From positions 21,314,622 to 21,378,621 of the forward strand of contig NC_133123.1 of assembly GCF_033568475.1 (NCBI RefSeq): a stretch of 64,000 nt of DNA. The letters run 5' to 3'. Below, in pieces: positions 35,114 to 45,251 of the stretch. Within the stretch, counting starts at the first letter, position 1. Each line of letters starts with the position of its first letter. The notes under the pieces were generated by a model. That model was not told the origin of the DNA. It made no database searches and saw nothing but the letters and a program-made list of their open reading frames with translations. Origin of the DNA: Henckelia pumila. Lineage: Eukaryota; Streptophyta; Magnoliopsida; Lamiales; Gesneriaceae. The position numbers and the translations under genes were made by a program.

Positions 35114-36940
35114 CTAACGCTTGCCGCCGCCGCCTCCGAGCTTCGGACCCTTAGGTTGAGCACCTCTCGAGACATTACTCTTGGTAGACTTCTGTTTCGA
35201 AGTCGATTCTGCCTTTTTAGCCTTTTTCTCATCCTTGGTTTTCTTGATTCTCTCTTTGATTTCGCTGAAATCGCAAATTACAAGTCATCAACTATTATTC
35301 AAGTATGTCTTTACAAATTCTAGTTAATTCTTTTCTATCAAGCAGTGACTGCAGTCATGGATCCAATGATGGCCGAGAAAACATATAATTTAGAATTTTA
35401 TGCATGATTCTTCCAAGACTGCAAATGCTGCCACTTGCCACAAAAATTCATAGATTTGCGTTTTCTCCCAACTCCGTTGATCTGCCCAATACTGCAGAAT
35501 GTTAAGATAAAGCACATACCGTAAAGCAGCTTCACGTGCAGCATCACGGACTTCTGGCTTCTCTGTTCTTCTCTTCTGGATAACTTCCAATGTGGCACCA
35601 ACAATAGACCTTGAGTAAGGTTTCTTGGTGGTTCTGCGCCTTTTCTTCACAGCTTCAGCAGCTATGTCCTGTTGATCATTGAGATGAAATACGAAGAATG
35701 AAAACCACTGCATAGAAAATGATTATCAAGTATTTACCTTCTTGTTTTGTTTACGGTACACTGCAGTCCAGTTAAGTTTTGCAGGCCTCAGACGGTTGTG
35801 GAAATACCTCTTACATTTTGAATTAGCAAAGAGGAAAACCTAAACGGGTAAAAAGAAACACAAAACATCTTTAGCATGACAAAGACTATAAACAGTGAAG
35901 GGAAACTTGTCAAAACACATAGAACATCCCACTTAAACTCACCTGCGAATCTGAGCGAATAAATCTAATACCCTTTCCAGGGTATATCCTGGCGCCACTA
36001 AAACGACAAAGTTCTGTCCTGATAATCCAAATATCAAAATAAATTATTAAATCAAGCATAAATTATAGTATGGCCGACATCAGTTTACACAAAAATTGAC
36101 AGTAATTCAAATGCATCAAGCACTAATATTAAGCATCCAATTGACACAAGCCCCATAACATTACAGCAGATTAAATCAAAACACAAATTGCAACAGGTGC
36201 AAGACAGAATCCTAAGGCAGAAATCTAGATCCTCCTTAGCAAGGCTACAAGTTTGATTCCAGAAACATTTCCCTACTTGGACCTAAATAAACGGAGTTTT
36301 CAGAAATATGTTGAAAATACATATGCTTTACTGTGGCACTCTTTGAACTTAAACCAGTACAGAAATTGCACCATGTCCATCATATACTCATCCACCGCTC
36401 CTTTCCCAAACTTTCTTTTTTCAACAGACAGAAATCCAGTTGATCCATCCTTTATTTCTCCTACCCAATAATCCACTCGAAAGCTACGACGGCCAGTAAG
36501 CACGGCACAGAAGCCAAATTCAGACTACATCGCAAAGCTTGGCCACTCCCATTTCCCGCTTAAGCCCCTCGATGAACAAGTTTAAAAAGAAATTTTTTAT
36601 AACTAAGGCTACATTTTCGCACAAAACTTCAAGCGTAGAACATGATGCAAATAACTAAAAATCAATAATTCCTGTAGATATCAATGTCCTTCACATAAGC
36701 TGCAAATACAACCACCAACATATTTCAATCATGTTCACATTCCAGATCTCCTCGTGATAATTCAAACTTCCAACTAAAACATATCCCAACCATAATATAA
36801 TGGATCCTCAAATTTAATCACATACACAGATCAAAGCAAAATATAACACATGGATTATACTACTTTTTCACTATAACCACCTCGAATATGCTTTATGTAA
36901 TTTACAAAGAAATTTGTTGAAGAACTTACTTGAGAACCAT
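35114..36940 (-). CDS. RPL24: 60S ribosomal protein eL24 (RPL24), 5 exons
   Basis: Exons on the minus strand: 36930-36940 (ATG at 36940), 35943-36018, 35738-35839, 35520-35668 and 35114-35264 (TAG at 35114-35116). All introns are GT-AG and phases fit, giving 162 residues, the usual plant length. It is a protein of the large ribosomal subunit; in Arabidopsis RPL24 also helps reinitiation after upstream ORFs. Seen directly: the L24e fold region [42 protein letters not shown], the linker [20 protein letters not shown], and a Lys-rich tail ending in GGGGGKR. Exon 1 codes only MVL plus two bases, so it is invisible to a simple ORF scan. Nothing suggests a pseudogene, since introns and frame are intact. 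Confidence 0.96.
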
Positions 36941-37110
36941 TGTCGTTTGCCACCGAGAAGGTCCCCGCGCGTCTCACACTTCCGCTAAAGCAAAACCTAA
37001 ACCTAACATTATATACAGCTTCTCTTCCAGCATCATATTGGGCTTCTTGGTCTAGGGCTTTAAGACCATGGGTCAAGTCCAAAACTCTTGGGCTTATCTT
37101 GGCCCAAATA
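36941..37110 (-). promoter_or_regulatory. RPL24 promoter and 5' leader
   Basis: On the minus strand a TATA-like ATATAATG lies near 37008-37016, about 70 bp before the ATG. Site II-type GGCCCA/TGGGC words, used by TCP factors in ribosomal protein genes, occur at 37038-37044, 37089-37096 and 37099-37108. A degenerate telo-box-like AACCTAAACCTAA lies at about 36993-37005. Confidence 0.6.
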
Positions 37111-37370
37111 TCTAACCTCATAATAATAACTAAGTGTCCTGACGTCTTTTACTGTCCAATTTTTAACTGAAAATAATAATAATAAATAGTGTAATAAAAA
37201 AATAACATTTTTGAAATAAATATCCACAAAGAATAAAAAATATTATGAGAATAACATTTTCGTAAATAAATAGTTATTAATAGACAAAATAAAATGACAC
37301 TATTGTAATTAAATACATACTAAAAAGCTAATTAAAAGAGAGGTTGGTCATACCAACATACCAACAAAAA

Positions 37371-37520
37371 ATTCGATGCTGCACACAGGGTACAGCGTGT
37401 CAGGTCTTGATTGACCCAAATGATGTGGGGTCCACATTAAATGTGTGAGACCCACATGCCTTGGGCCAATCAAGGCATGACAGCTACCCATGGGGTAGTG
37501 CCCCATGGGTAGCATCGAAC
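37371..37520. mobile_element. Foldback (MITE-like) element with ~65-bp arms
   Basis: The left arm runs TTCGATGCTG...TCTTGATTGACCCAA...GTGGGGTCCACATT and the right arm is its reverse complement with changes (AATGTGTGAGACCCAC...TTGGGCCAATCAAG...AGCATCGAA), centred near 37440. The right arm holds an inner palindrome, ACCCATGGGGTAGTGCCCCATGGG in two halves around 37485-37510. ACCAACATAC occurs on both sides as a direct repeat. Confidence 0.6.
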
Positions 37521-37547
37521 CATTCCATACCAACATACTCATACTCA

Positions 37548-37555
37548 TATATGTC

Positions 37556-37590
<35 letters not shown>

Positions 37591-37603
37591 AATAAGACAT
37601 ATA
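37548..37603. repeat. (TTA)n tract closed by an inverted repeat
   Basis: TATATGTC at 37548-37555 and its perfect complement GACATATA at 37596-37603 flank a run of TTA triplets, giving a long AT hairpin. Confidence 0.7.
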
Positions 37604-38325
37604 GGTTTTTGGTAATTTTAACACACATTTGACGTGTGCAAAATCATTATCACTATCTTTGGATCACTAAAAATTGAAATTTAGAATTAAAATTGGAATT
37701 GGAATTGGAATTGGAATTGGAATTTATTGATTTAGAATCTCATTTTGGTGTTTGTCATAAAAAGTTAAATTTTATTTAGAAATTGCATTTGTCATATAAC
37801 GATAATATTAATATAAAATTTTTATACATAATTTATTTTTAAATATCTCGCATCAATAAAATTTTTGTAAACATTCATATACTGTTTTTCATAATGTAAA
37901 TGAATTATTTTTAAAAATAACGAAAAAAACCCATATCGTTATTAAATAGTATTTTTAAAGATTGCAAAAAAAAAAGTTATTATTAAATTTTGATCAAAAT
38001 TTAATAAATCAAACTTTTATATTAAAAACAATAGTATTTTTAAGAATTGAAAAACAAAAATTAACATGAAATTTTGATCAAATTCAGTAAATTAAATCTT
38101 TATATTAAAAATAACAGAGATTTTTTAGTATTTATATAAATTTTTAAGTATAAAATATTTTTAATTGTTTTTTAAAAAATAATGTATTCACTACGTGAAG
38201 TTTAAAAATAATTTTTTGAATATCATATTTAATAAGTTTAAAAATAATATAAAAGTTATAATTAATGTATACAAAATTAATATTTAAAAATGATTTATAT
38301 TGTCCATATTTGAAATCTCAAATGT
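37604..38325. other. AT-rich DNA with a short ATTGGA tandem repeat
   Basis: An (ATTGGA)n run lies near 37690-37722. Otherwise nothing is recognised. Confidence 0.5.
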
Positions 38326-39412
38326 GTTTGGACGTCTAAAAAATAGAATTTGTAATTGGAATTTATTTAAATCCATGAAATTAAAATTTCATTTTGATGT
38401 TTGACAAAAGGTTAAAATATATTTTGAAATTTGATGGTATAAAATTTGAATAAATGATATTTTGTAAAAAAATTATGAAGAAAACTTAAAATTTACAAGT
38501 AAAGTATATACATCTATTATTAAAAATAATTTTATTTTTTTATAAATTCAAATCCCATGAAATTCGACCAGTTTGTTAGGAGTTCACTTACTTAAATTCC
38601 ATGAAATCTAGGGGTGGGATCGGATCGAGACCCGTCCCGTAACCCCCTTATCCGATTTCCGTCCTGATTAGAATTGAGATTTTTTTCTATCCCGATCCCG
38701 TACCCGAAAAGTTTCGGGGCCCGAATGTTCGGGATCCCGAATATTTGGGATCACGTCGGGTAGGGAGAGGGAATTCCAGAGAAATAGTAAAAAAAAAAAC
38801 TCTATGAAAAAAAAATTATGAAGAAACTCAAACAATTTCTTAGTATATTACAAATAAAGTAAATTTTTTTTTTTGTATATAACCATTAAAAACTAAAATA
38901 TCTTTTTAGTATATTACAAATAAACTAAAATAACTACTTGGTTAATACAATAAAAACATATAATTATTCGAAATAATAAAAAAACAAAATAAAAATTTAT
39001 AACTAAACATTAATATTAAAACAAATACATACAAGTAAAAAAAATAATTTTTGAGAGATAATTATAAAATATTAAAACAGAATTATAAAAAATATTTATA
39101 ATTTTTTAATTAAAAAATATTATTAAAAATATTATTAATATATTCGGGTCGAGTCGGGAATCCCGTCGGGTATGGTTGTTGATCCCGATCCCTATCCCGT
39201 TCTCGAAATTGATCGGATCGGGAAAAATTCGGGACGAAAACTGGTTGAGAATCGGGAAGGATCGGGAATTTTGTTAATTTTGTTAGCCCTAATGAAATCC
39301 TACCAAATACCAATCCCGTTTTGAAATTTGATTTTGTCAAACACTAAAACAGTATTTTCAATTTCAAATCCCACCAAATCATGTCTAATTCCATGATTCC
39401 AAACACACTGTT
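38326..39412. mobile_element. Probable MITE with long inverted ends, split by a hAT element
   Basis: The left end GTGTTTGGA faces TCCAAACAC at about 39403-39411, and inner words such as TGTTTGACAAAA (left) and TTTTGTCAAACA (right) pair over roughly 80-100 bp. The hAT element at 38609-39291 interrupts it: with that and one ATGAAATC removed, the arms are continuous. Confidence 0.45.
38609..39291. mobile_element. Non-autonomous hAT-like element with perfect 8-bp target duplication
   Basis: The ends are TAGGGGTGGGATCGG and TTAGCCCTA. ATGAAATC flanks it exactly at 38601-38608 and 39292-39299, the 8-bp duplication typical of hAT transposons. The end regions are rich in inverted GATCGGGA/TCCCGATC words around an AT-rich core. 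No transposase is seen. Confidence 0.75.
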
Positions 39413-39815
39413 ATTAATTTAGCAAATATTTCATTAGTTAAACTAAGTCCCCTCAAATCCTATCAAATTCCATGAAAAACCAATCCCATTTTAAAATCTC
39501 ATATTTTCAAACACTTAAAATAGTATTTATAATTCTAAATACCTTCAAATCTCATTTTTCTCTCGTACCAAACACACTGTATGGATTATGGTATTTTAAT
39601 ATATTTACATAAATTTAATTTTTAGCTATTCTTCCAAGTATTTCTGATTTTAATTAAAATAACTGTTTTTATTATATATGTTATTGTGAAATTTAATTCT
39701 TTAATTCAACTCTTTCTTCGAATTGTAAAATGAATTTTTACTAAAGTTGACGAATTTTAAATCGATTCATGTATCAAATCATCAAGTGATGAAGCTCACG
39801 TCTCACGCTCTTTTT

Positions 39816-40412
39816 TAGGAATGGCAACGGGGCAGGTCTGGATAAACCCGAGAGCCGCCCCGTGAACCCGGCGGGTCCAATCCGGGTTAGACCCGTTGGA
39901 ACCGCCAAAAATTAAATATTTTTAAATTTATTAAATTAATAGTTTTAAAAATTAAAAAAATCATTAAATTTAATTTCAAATATATATTGATAATATTTAA
40001 GAAAAAAAAATATTCTCACAAATTAAAATTTATCAACTTGTAATTAATTAATAATTATTAGCCAAAAAATATTATAATTATATATTTTTATACTAAGCAT
40101 ATCATAATAAAATAAATTCATTTCTATCCAATAATATTATACACTCAAATTATGGATAAAATATTAATTATTTAGTATAAAAATATAATTATATATTATT
40201 AATATTACATATATATTTTATATTTATATATATATAAATGTATATTTTAAATATATATATATATATATATATATACTATGGCGGGGCGGGTCCGGGGCGG
40301 ATTTGGCCAAACCCGAGACCCGCCCCGGACGCTCTTGTGGACCCATTTAGGCGGGTCTAGATCCGCCCCGTTGGGGCGGGTTTGATGCGGACCCGACCCA
40401 TTGCCATCCCTA
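39816..40412. mobile_element. Non-autonomous hAT-like element with GC-rich ends
   Basis: The left end TAGGAATGGCAACGGGGC pairs with the right end, which reversed reads TAGGGATGGCAATGGGTC. The flanks CTCTTTTT (39808-39815) and CTCTTTAT (40413-40420) match at 7 of 8 bases. The subterminal GGGGCGGGT/ACCCGCCCC words face each other across an AT-rich core with (TA)n near 40240-40275. The whole insertion is further bracketed by a ~44-bp direct repeat (39768-39810 and 40419-40461). Confidence 0.7.
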
Positions 40413-40517
40413 CTCTTTATGTATCAAATCATCAAGTGACAAAGCTCACGTCTCACGCTCCTCAATATTACAATGTCCTCCATCGGCAGAAGCAAAAATT
40501 AACTTCTATTTACTTTC

Positions 40518-40746
40518 GAGAGGGTGTCCAAGTTGGTAGAGTAGATAATCACTTGACCAGTAGTCAGGTGTTCGATTCTCAATACTAACACTTTTTTAAA
40601 TTAGCATGTTGAGTATGGCTTGCACAGTGCAGTTCACCTGACAATCGTGGTTTGTAGGCTATTATGTTATTCCGGAGATTTATCCAATGCGCATCAAAAG
40701 GTAACAGCTGCAGATTTTTCACGTCATAATTTTTTTTTTTTTTTAA
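40518..40746 (+). mobile_element. SINE (tRNA-derived, T-tailed)
   Basis: The head GGTGTCCAAGTTGGTAGAG resembles a pol III A box region and GTGTTCGATTCTC is a B box. The tail section GCGCATCAAAAGGTAACAGC followed by poly-T (40731-40744) is the plant Au/S1-like SINE style. Flanking copies of TTCTATTTACTTTC (40504-40517) and TTCTATTTGACTTTC (40747-40761) form a near-perfect target duplication, one base apart. It is not a functional tRNA. Confidence 0.75.
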
Positions 40747-40935
40747 TTCTATTTGACTTTCACTTAAAAATATAACCTTATTTTTTAAATTCAATCACTC
40801 AATAAATTACTCGTTCAAGATAAGATAATTTCTCTACGACATACAAAAGTTATAGACACAAATCATAAGAAAATAGTGCTTTCCATTTTGGAAATTGAAA
40901 AAAATAAAATAAAACTGAAGTATTCCATCAGGTCA

Positions 40936-41648
40936 TAGGAGTGTGCAATCGGTTAAAACCGAACCGACCGAACCAAAATTTTCAAAAACCGAACCGATCG
41001 ATTTATTTTTAACAAACCGAACCGACCGAATTTGTATATTAAAACCGACTAAACCGAACCGATAAAAAATCAGTTATTTCGGTTTTTGACCGAAATAACC
41101 GATTTTTTTTATTTTATTTACATGCTTTTTTTTTAAAAAAATAAATGTATTTTTGTGTGCACAAATTTCTTCATTGAATGTACAAGTATTTTTAGGTGCA
41201 CAAGCCTTTACCAAATTTTTAATTTTTTTTCTTACATGTGCACAAGCTTTCAATTGAATTTGAGATGAAATTTCAATGTGAAGATAAAGATAAATTGTGG
41301 TGTTAGGATTTAAGGCAAAAATTTTAAAAATATGAGATGCTTTTTTGTTGGGTTAGTGAATTTGAATTCTAACAAAATTGGATATATGTAGTTATAGCCC
41401 AACAAAAAAATAAACAATTATAGTTAAAAGTTAAGGCCTAATATTAATTTTTTAATTATATAAAAAAATTTGGTTTAATCGGTTTAACCGACATTTTTTT
41501 AAAAATAACCAAACCGAATCGATTAAACCGACTTAACCGATATTTTTTTAAAAATTAACCGATCAAACCGAATAAACCGAACTGAATTTTTGATTTTTTT
41601 CGGTTCGGTTGGTTTTCTCTGTTTGATCGATTTTTTTGCTCACCCCTA
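40936..41648. mobile_element. hAT-like non-autonomous element rich in ACCGAACC repeats
   Basis: The left end TAGGAGTGTGCAATCGG pairs with the right end, which reversed reads TAGGGGTGAGCAAA. Both subterminal regions hold many ACCGAACCG (left) and CGGTTCGGTT or CCGACTTAACC (right) words in opposite sense. A clean 8-bp target duplication was not found. Confidence 0.55.
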
Positions 41649-41789
41649 CATCAAGAAAATTATGGTCCAAGCAATGAAAAATTTGATCGCGAAAATCGTG
41701 ATCTTACATCCACCTTTGAAAAATAAATCAGCTATAAAAAAATTCACGCAGAAAAAAAAACAAATGATTCTGATCCAAAAATGGTGAAT

Positions 41790-42660
41790 CAGTTATGTCT
41801 CAGATTCAACGACGGTTTTTACTATACCAATATGAGTCTTTTTGTCATAATTATGTTCTCACTCATAAGCACATTGAGAAACTTTCATCGTACTAATAGC
41901 TACTCACATAAGCTAATAAGAGTCTAGACTTATACATGCGTCCGTCGTTAGGCGCCCTTCGATGAAATGACCTCAAAACCTAGACACAACTCTGCTACGA
42001 TCTTCGTAGCACCTTGCTATCGACTGGACTTCGAAACAACGTCCAAAAACCTTCCAAATCAGTAGAAAAATACAGAGGAAAGTGGTTGGTATGTTTTCAA
42101 ATGAAGCTCTCGGCCCCTATTTATAGACGATGATCGGACCTTCCGATCCCACGTTCGGACCTTCCGAACGGATTTCTGAGCTTCCAATCTCTAGCCACCA
42201 AACGCGTGTCCCTGTGGACAACACATTGCTGTCGACAGAGTTCGGACCTTCCAAATTGGGGTTCAGAGCTTTCGATCTATCTCATATCAATTCACCAATC
42301 AGAAAGCTCAAACTTTCTTATTCAAAGGTGATCAGACATTCTGATCTTGAGTTCGGAGCTTCCGAACTCACCCTCTGCCTCCGAAGTACAACGCTGCTTC
42401 CGAAATGCTCTTCAGAGCTTCCAAACTGTCCACTAACTTGAAGCCCTTGGAACATTTTCGATCATTCCGAATCCTATTTTCAAATCCTTAAATCCAGTTA
42501 GAAACCATTTAATCATGTTTAGGCAGTTGTTTAACTTAATTAGGAATCGAGATACTACATTTTTCCCAACTTAAGAAATTTTGTCTTTGAAATCCAGACT
42601 AGGATAATTAGAACAAAACAACACTGAAAACAATTTCTCAATACAATACTACCATTATAA
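41790..42660 (-). mobile_element. 3' LTR fragment of a gypsy element, with palindrome array
   Basis: On the minus strand the LTR starts TGTAGTATCTCG at 42558. Just before it (42559-42660) is a polypurine-like AAGTTGGGAAAAA and a trace of a pol C-terminus. The TATA box is CTATAAATAGGGG (reverse of about 42115-42126). Upstream of it lie interrupted palindromes such as 42132-42148 (GATCGGACCTTCCGATC), 42154-42168 and 42351-42367. The distal end of the LTR is uncertain (about 41790). Confidence 0.55.
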
Positions 42661-42675
42661 ATAGAACTGAAAGTG

Positions 42676-42905
42676 AGCATTGATTATGATGAGACTTATG
42701 AGCATATTGCTAGACTTGAGTCTATTCACATGCTCCTTGATTTTGCTTGCTTTAGAGATTTTAAGTTCTTCAAATAGATGCTAAAAGTGTTTTCTTGAAT
42801 GATGATTTGAAAGATGAAGTATATGTTGATCAACCATCTAGCTTTGAGGACCTTCACTTTCCTGATCATGTTTATAGACTTGATAAAACATTGTATGGAT
42901 TGAAA
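42676..42905 (+). pseudogene. Copia reverse transcriptase fragment
   Basis: The translation, with frameshifts, gives DYDETYEHIARLESIHMLL, then LKVFS, DEVYVDQPSSFEDLHFPDHV and YRLDKTLYGLK, a clear SIRE-type copia RT. It stops abruptly at about 42905 next to CAATGACGGAGCCAGGATTTT, which may be the end of another transposon. Confidence 0.75.
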
Positions 42906-43414
42906 CCAATGACGGAGCCAGGATTTTAAGTCTACCTGGGCTAGAATTTTTTAACGAAAACAAGAATAATATATAGTAATTAAAATAATAAGAACATATT
43001 CTTTATAGTCTCAAAATATTTCTCGTTAACAAGATCTTAAATATTTTTGCGATGCATCTCGTAAGATTTGAAAATTTCGGCCAAAATTTTGATAATGTAA
43101 TCTTTTATATCTACATTGTCTTGCAAATAATTTATCAAGTTTAAAGAAAATAATTATATTTGAAAATTTCTTGGCTAAAAGATAACAATATGATACGTGC
43201 AGTCATACTCATAATACTAAAGTTGTGATTTATGCATCCACAAACCAAGAATCTATGTCCAAATGAGTAAGTGACTCAATAAGTTTACCAAAATAATCAT
43301 GTCATACACTAGAATCATAAAACAGGTGGCTATGCAAGCATGACTGCCCACAATAGTTTATGCTAACAAGTACTTAACGTTTGTCTCAACTTTACATAGA
43401 TGATCAACCCATAT
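42906..43414. other. Unassigned DNA, possibly the end of a DNA transposon
   Basis: It opens with a GACGGAGCCAGGATTTT word common at plant transposon ends. No other feature is recognised. Confidence 0.3.
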
Positions 43415-44780
43415 TGTTAGGGTTTACTGATAGTAGTGTTTGTGTTGCATATTTTGATTTCATTCCGTTGTTGTTTTGCATTCATTTATGTGTTTTAATT
43501 ACGTATTTTGTTTGTATTTTATTTATCGTATCTTCATTACTCGCTCCCCGGTTTAATTTATAGGAAGTGGCGTTTTGAAGAACAAATGGACAAAATTCTG
43601 GTCGCTTGATCTGCAGCATTCAATGGATCGAGCGAGGGAAATGAAGCAGGAAAGACTTCGAGACAGAACTTTGGCCACTCGATCCATCAAACTCTACGAT
43701 CGAGCGACCGTATGAAGAAAGACGGATAATTTGGACAGAGAATTTCTCGCTTGATCCGTTAAACTTTACGGATCGAGCGAGACGGGCTGTTCGGAAAGAA
43801 ATTTTTAATTTTAAAAACTCTTTTATTTAGGACTCTAGTCTTTTATTACGGCTTTATTCCGTTTTGTTAAGGATTATTATCAGACTTTGAAGAGTAGAGA
43901 CCAAGTATTCATTGGAGGCTAGGTTTTTGTTCTATATTTTCTTAAGATTTCTTCTCTTCTTTTGATTTTTTTTCGTTTTTCATGAATCGTTATGGCTAGT
44001 TTCTAGAACTTGGTTGAGGAAGACAAGCCCTTGATTTTGTTTATTAGTGAGATTTTTATTTTCAGTGTTTAATTCTTATTGAGTATCAAAAGTTGTTCTG
44101 ATTTATTTCATGCTTGTATGTGAGATTTTTGGATTGATCACCCTAGGATTTCGCTATACAATCTACTGCTAAATTAGTATTCAAATCTGTAATTGTTTGA
44201 ATCAACTAATTTGCGAAGCAACTACGATTGATATTTTTCGCTTGTGAATTTATTGAATTGTAGGGACTACAATTGACTAGATTAAATACATCCGCTTGTG
44301 TATGTGTTGTCTAAATTCGTCAGTTTCACTAGTTTGCATGCTATCGTGGATTTAAATCTAATCGCTTGTATTGAGTTAATTCATTGGTACGGGTTAATTT
44401 AGAACGCTTGTGTCTAGTTAACTAAGATTAAGGTGAAACATGAATTTAATTTTCAATGATGAATATTTGATAGAATTAATTATTTCTAGGTAACCGATGA
44501 TCGAATGAATAATTTCAAGGGTGTATTCAATCGATACCAAGGCTTGTTAATCTATTGATTTCCCATATTTTTAATATTGCATGATAGTGATAATATTTAT
44601 TTTTAATTGTTGTTACTTTTTAGTAGTTAATTCCAAACTCAAAACCCCCGTTTTTATTTTATTTTAGAACACACTAAATTTCACTTTTCTCGTGGGAACG
44701 ATCCTTACTCTCACTACTGCATAATTTGTTTATCTGATTCGAGTTGGGTAATTTGGGCGTGATACGACTAAACGCTACCA
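43415..44780 (+). repeat. Putative 5' LTR of the Athila element
   Basis: The end is set by CTACCA just before the primer site; the start (TGTTAGGG) is a guess. Near its start are three hairpins with TCGCTTGATC/GATCGAGCGA arms at 43602-43635, 43676-43708 and 43745-43782. Confidence 0.5.
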
Positions 44781-44785
44781 AATTT

Positions 44786-44803
44786 TGGCGCCGTTGCCGG
44801 GGA
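44786..44803 (+). other. Primer binding site, tRNA-Asp type
   Basis: TGGCGCCGTTGCCGGGGA is the standard Athila-type primer site, complementary to the 3' end of aspartate tRNA. Confidence 0.9.
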
Positions 44804-44903
44804 ACAGTGTTTAATTTATTGTGTTCTTTCTCTTTTTATTTTTATTTTGTCTCATTCTCATTCTCCTTTCTTTTCTTTGTTTCTAGTACTTCTCCAGTCG
44901 TTC

Positions 44904-45251
44904 ATGCTTTCAGGTGACTTTTCTGAAGAAGAATTCCCATACGACCCGAAGATTGAAATAACTTTGCACAGGCAAAGGAGAGAAGTTCATAGGAAACAGG
45001 AAGAGGACGAAATTCAGACTGAAATTCCTGAGGAAGAAATGGCTGCCAACGCAAATTTGAGCCTAAGACAATTGGGCACTCCTGATCCAAACCAACAGCC
45101 TTTATGCATTACTTTTCCTACTTTAGAAAATAATACTACATTTGAGCTTAAATCTGGACTAATTCACTTACTACCTTCTTTTCATGGTATCACAGATGAG
45201 GATCCTCACAAGCATTTGATGGAATTTCATGTGGTATGCACGAGCATGAAA
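44904..45251 (+). pseudogene. Athila gag, N-terminal part
   Basis: The frame contains an acidic/basic N-terminus, then FELKSGLIHLLPSFHG, EDPHKHLMEFHVVCTSMK, the conserved start of the Athila capsid. At 45252 the LARD-like LTR begins; the frame resumes at 51929 (KPHGVAEEQIQLRAFPFSLK) with no loss except the duplicated TGAAA. Confidence 0.8.

Noticed and set aside
40518-40585. tRNA gene
   Set aside because: A- and B-box-like words are present, but no cloverleaf closes, and the unit has a SINE tail and target duplication.
42130-42441. 103-codon plus-strand frame with repeated SELP-like words
   Set aside because: It is the translation of the repeated TTCCGA palindromes of an LTR, as are similar frames at 45325-45689, 50536-50900 and 53086-53437.
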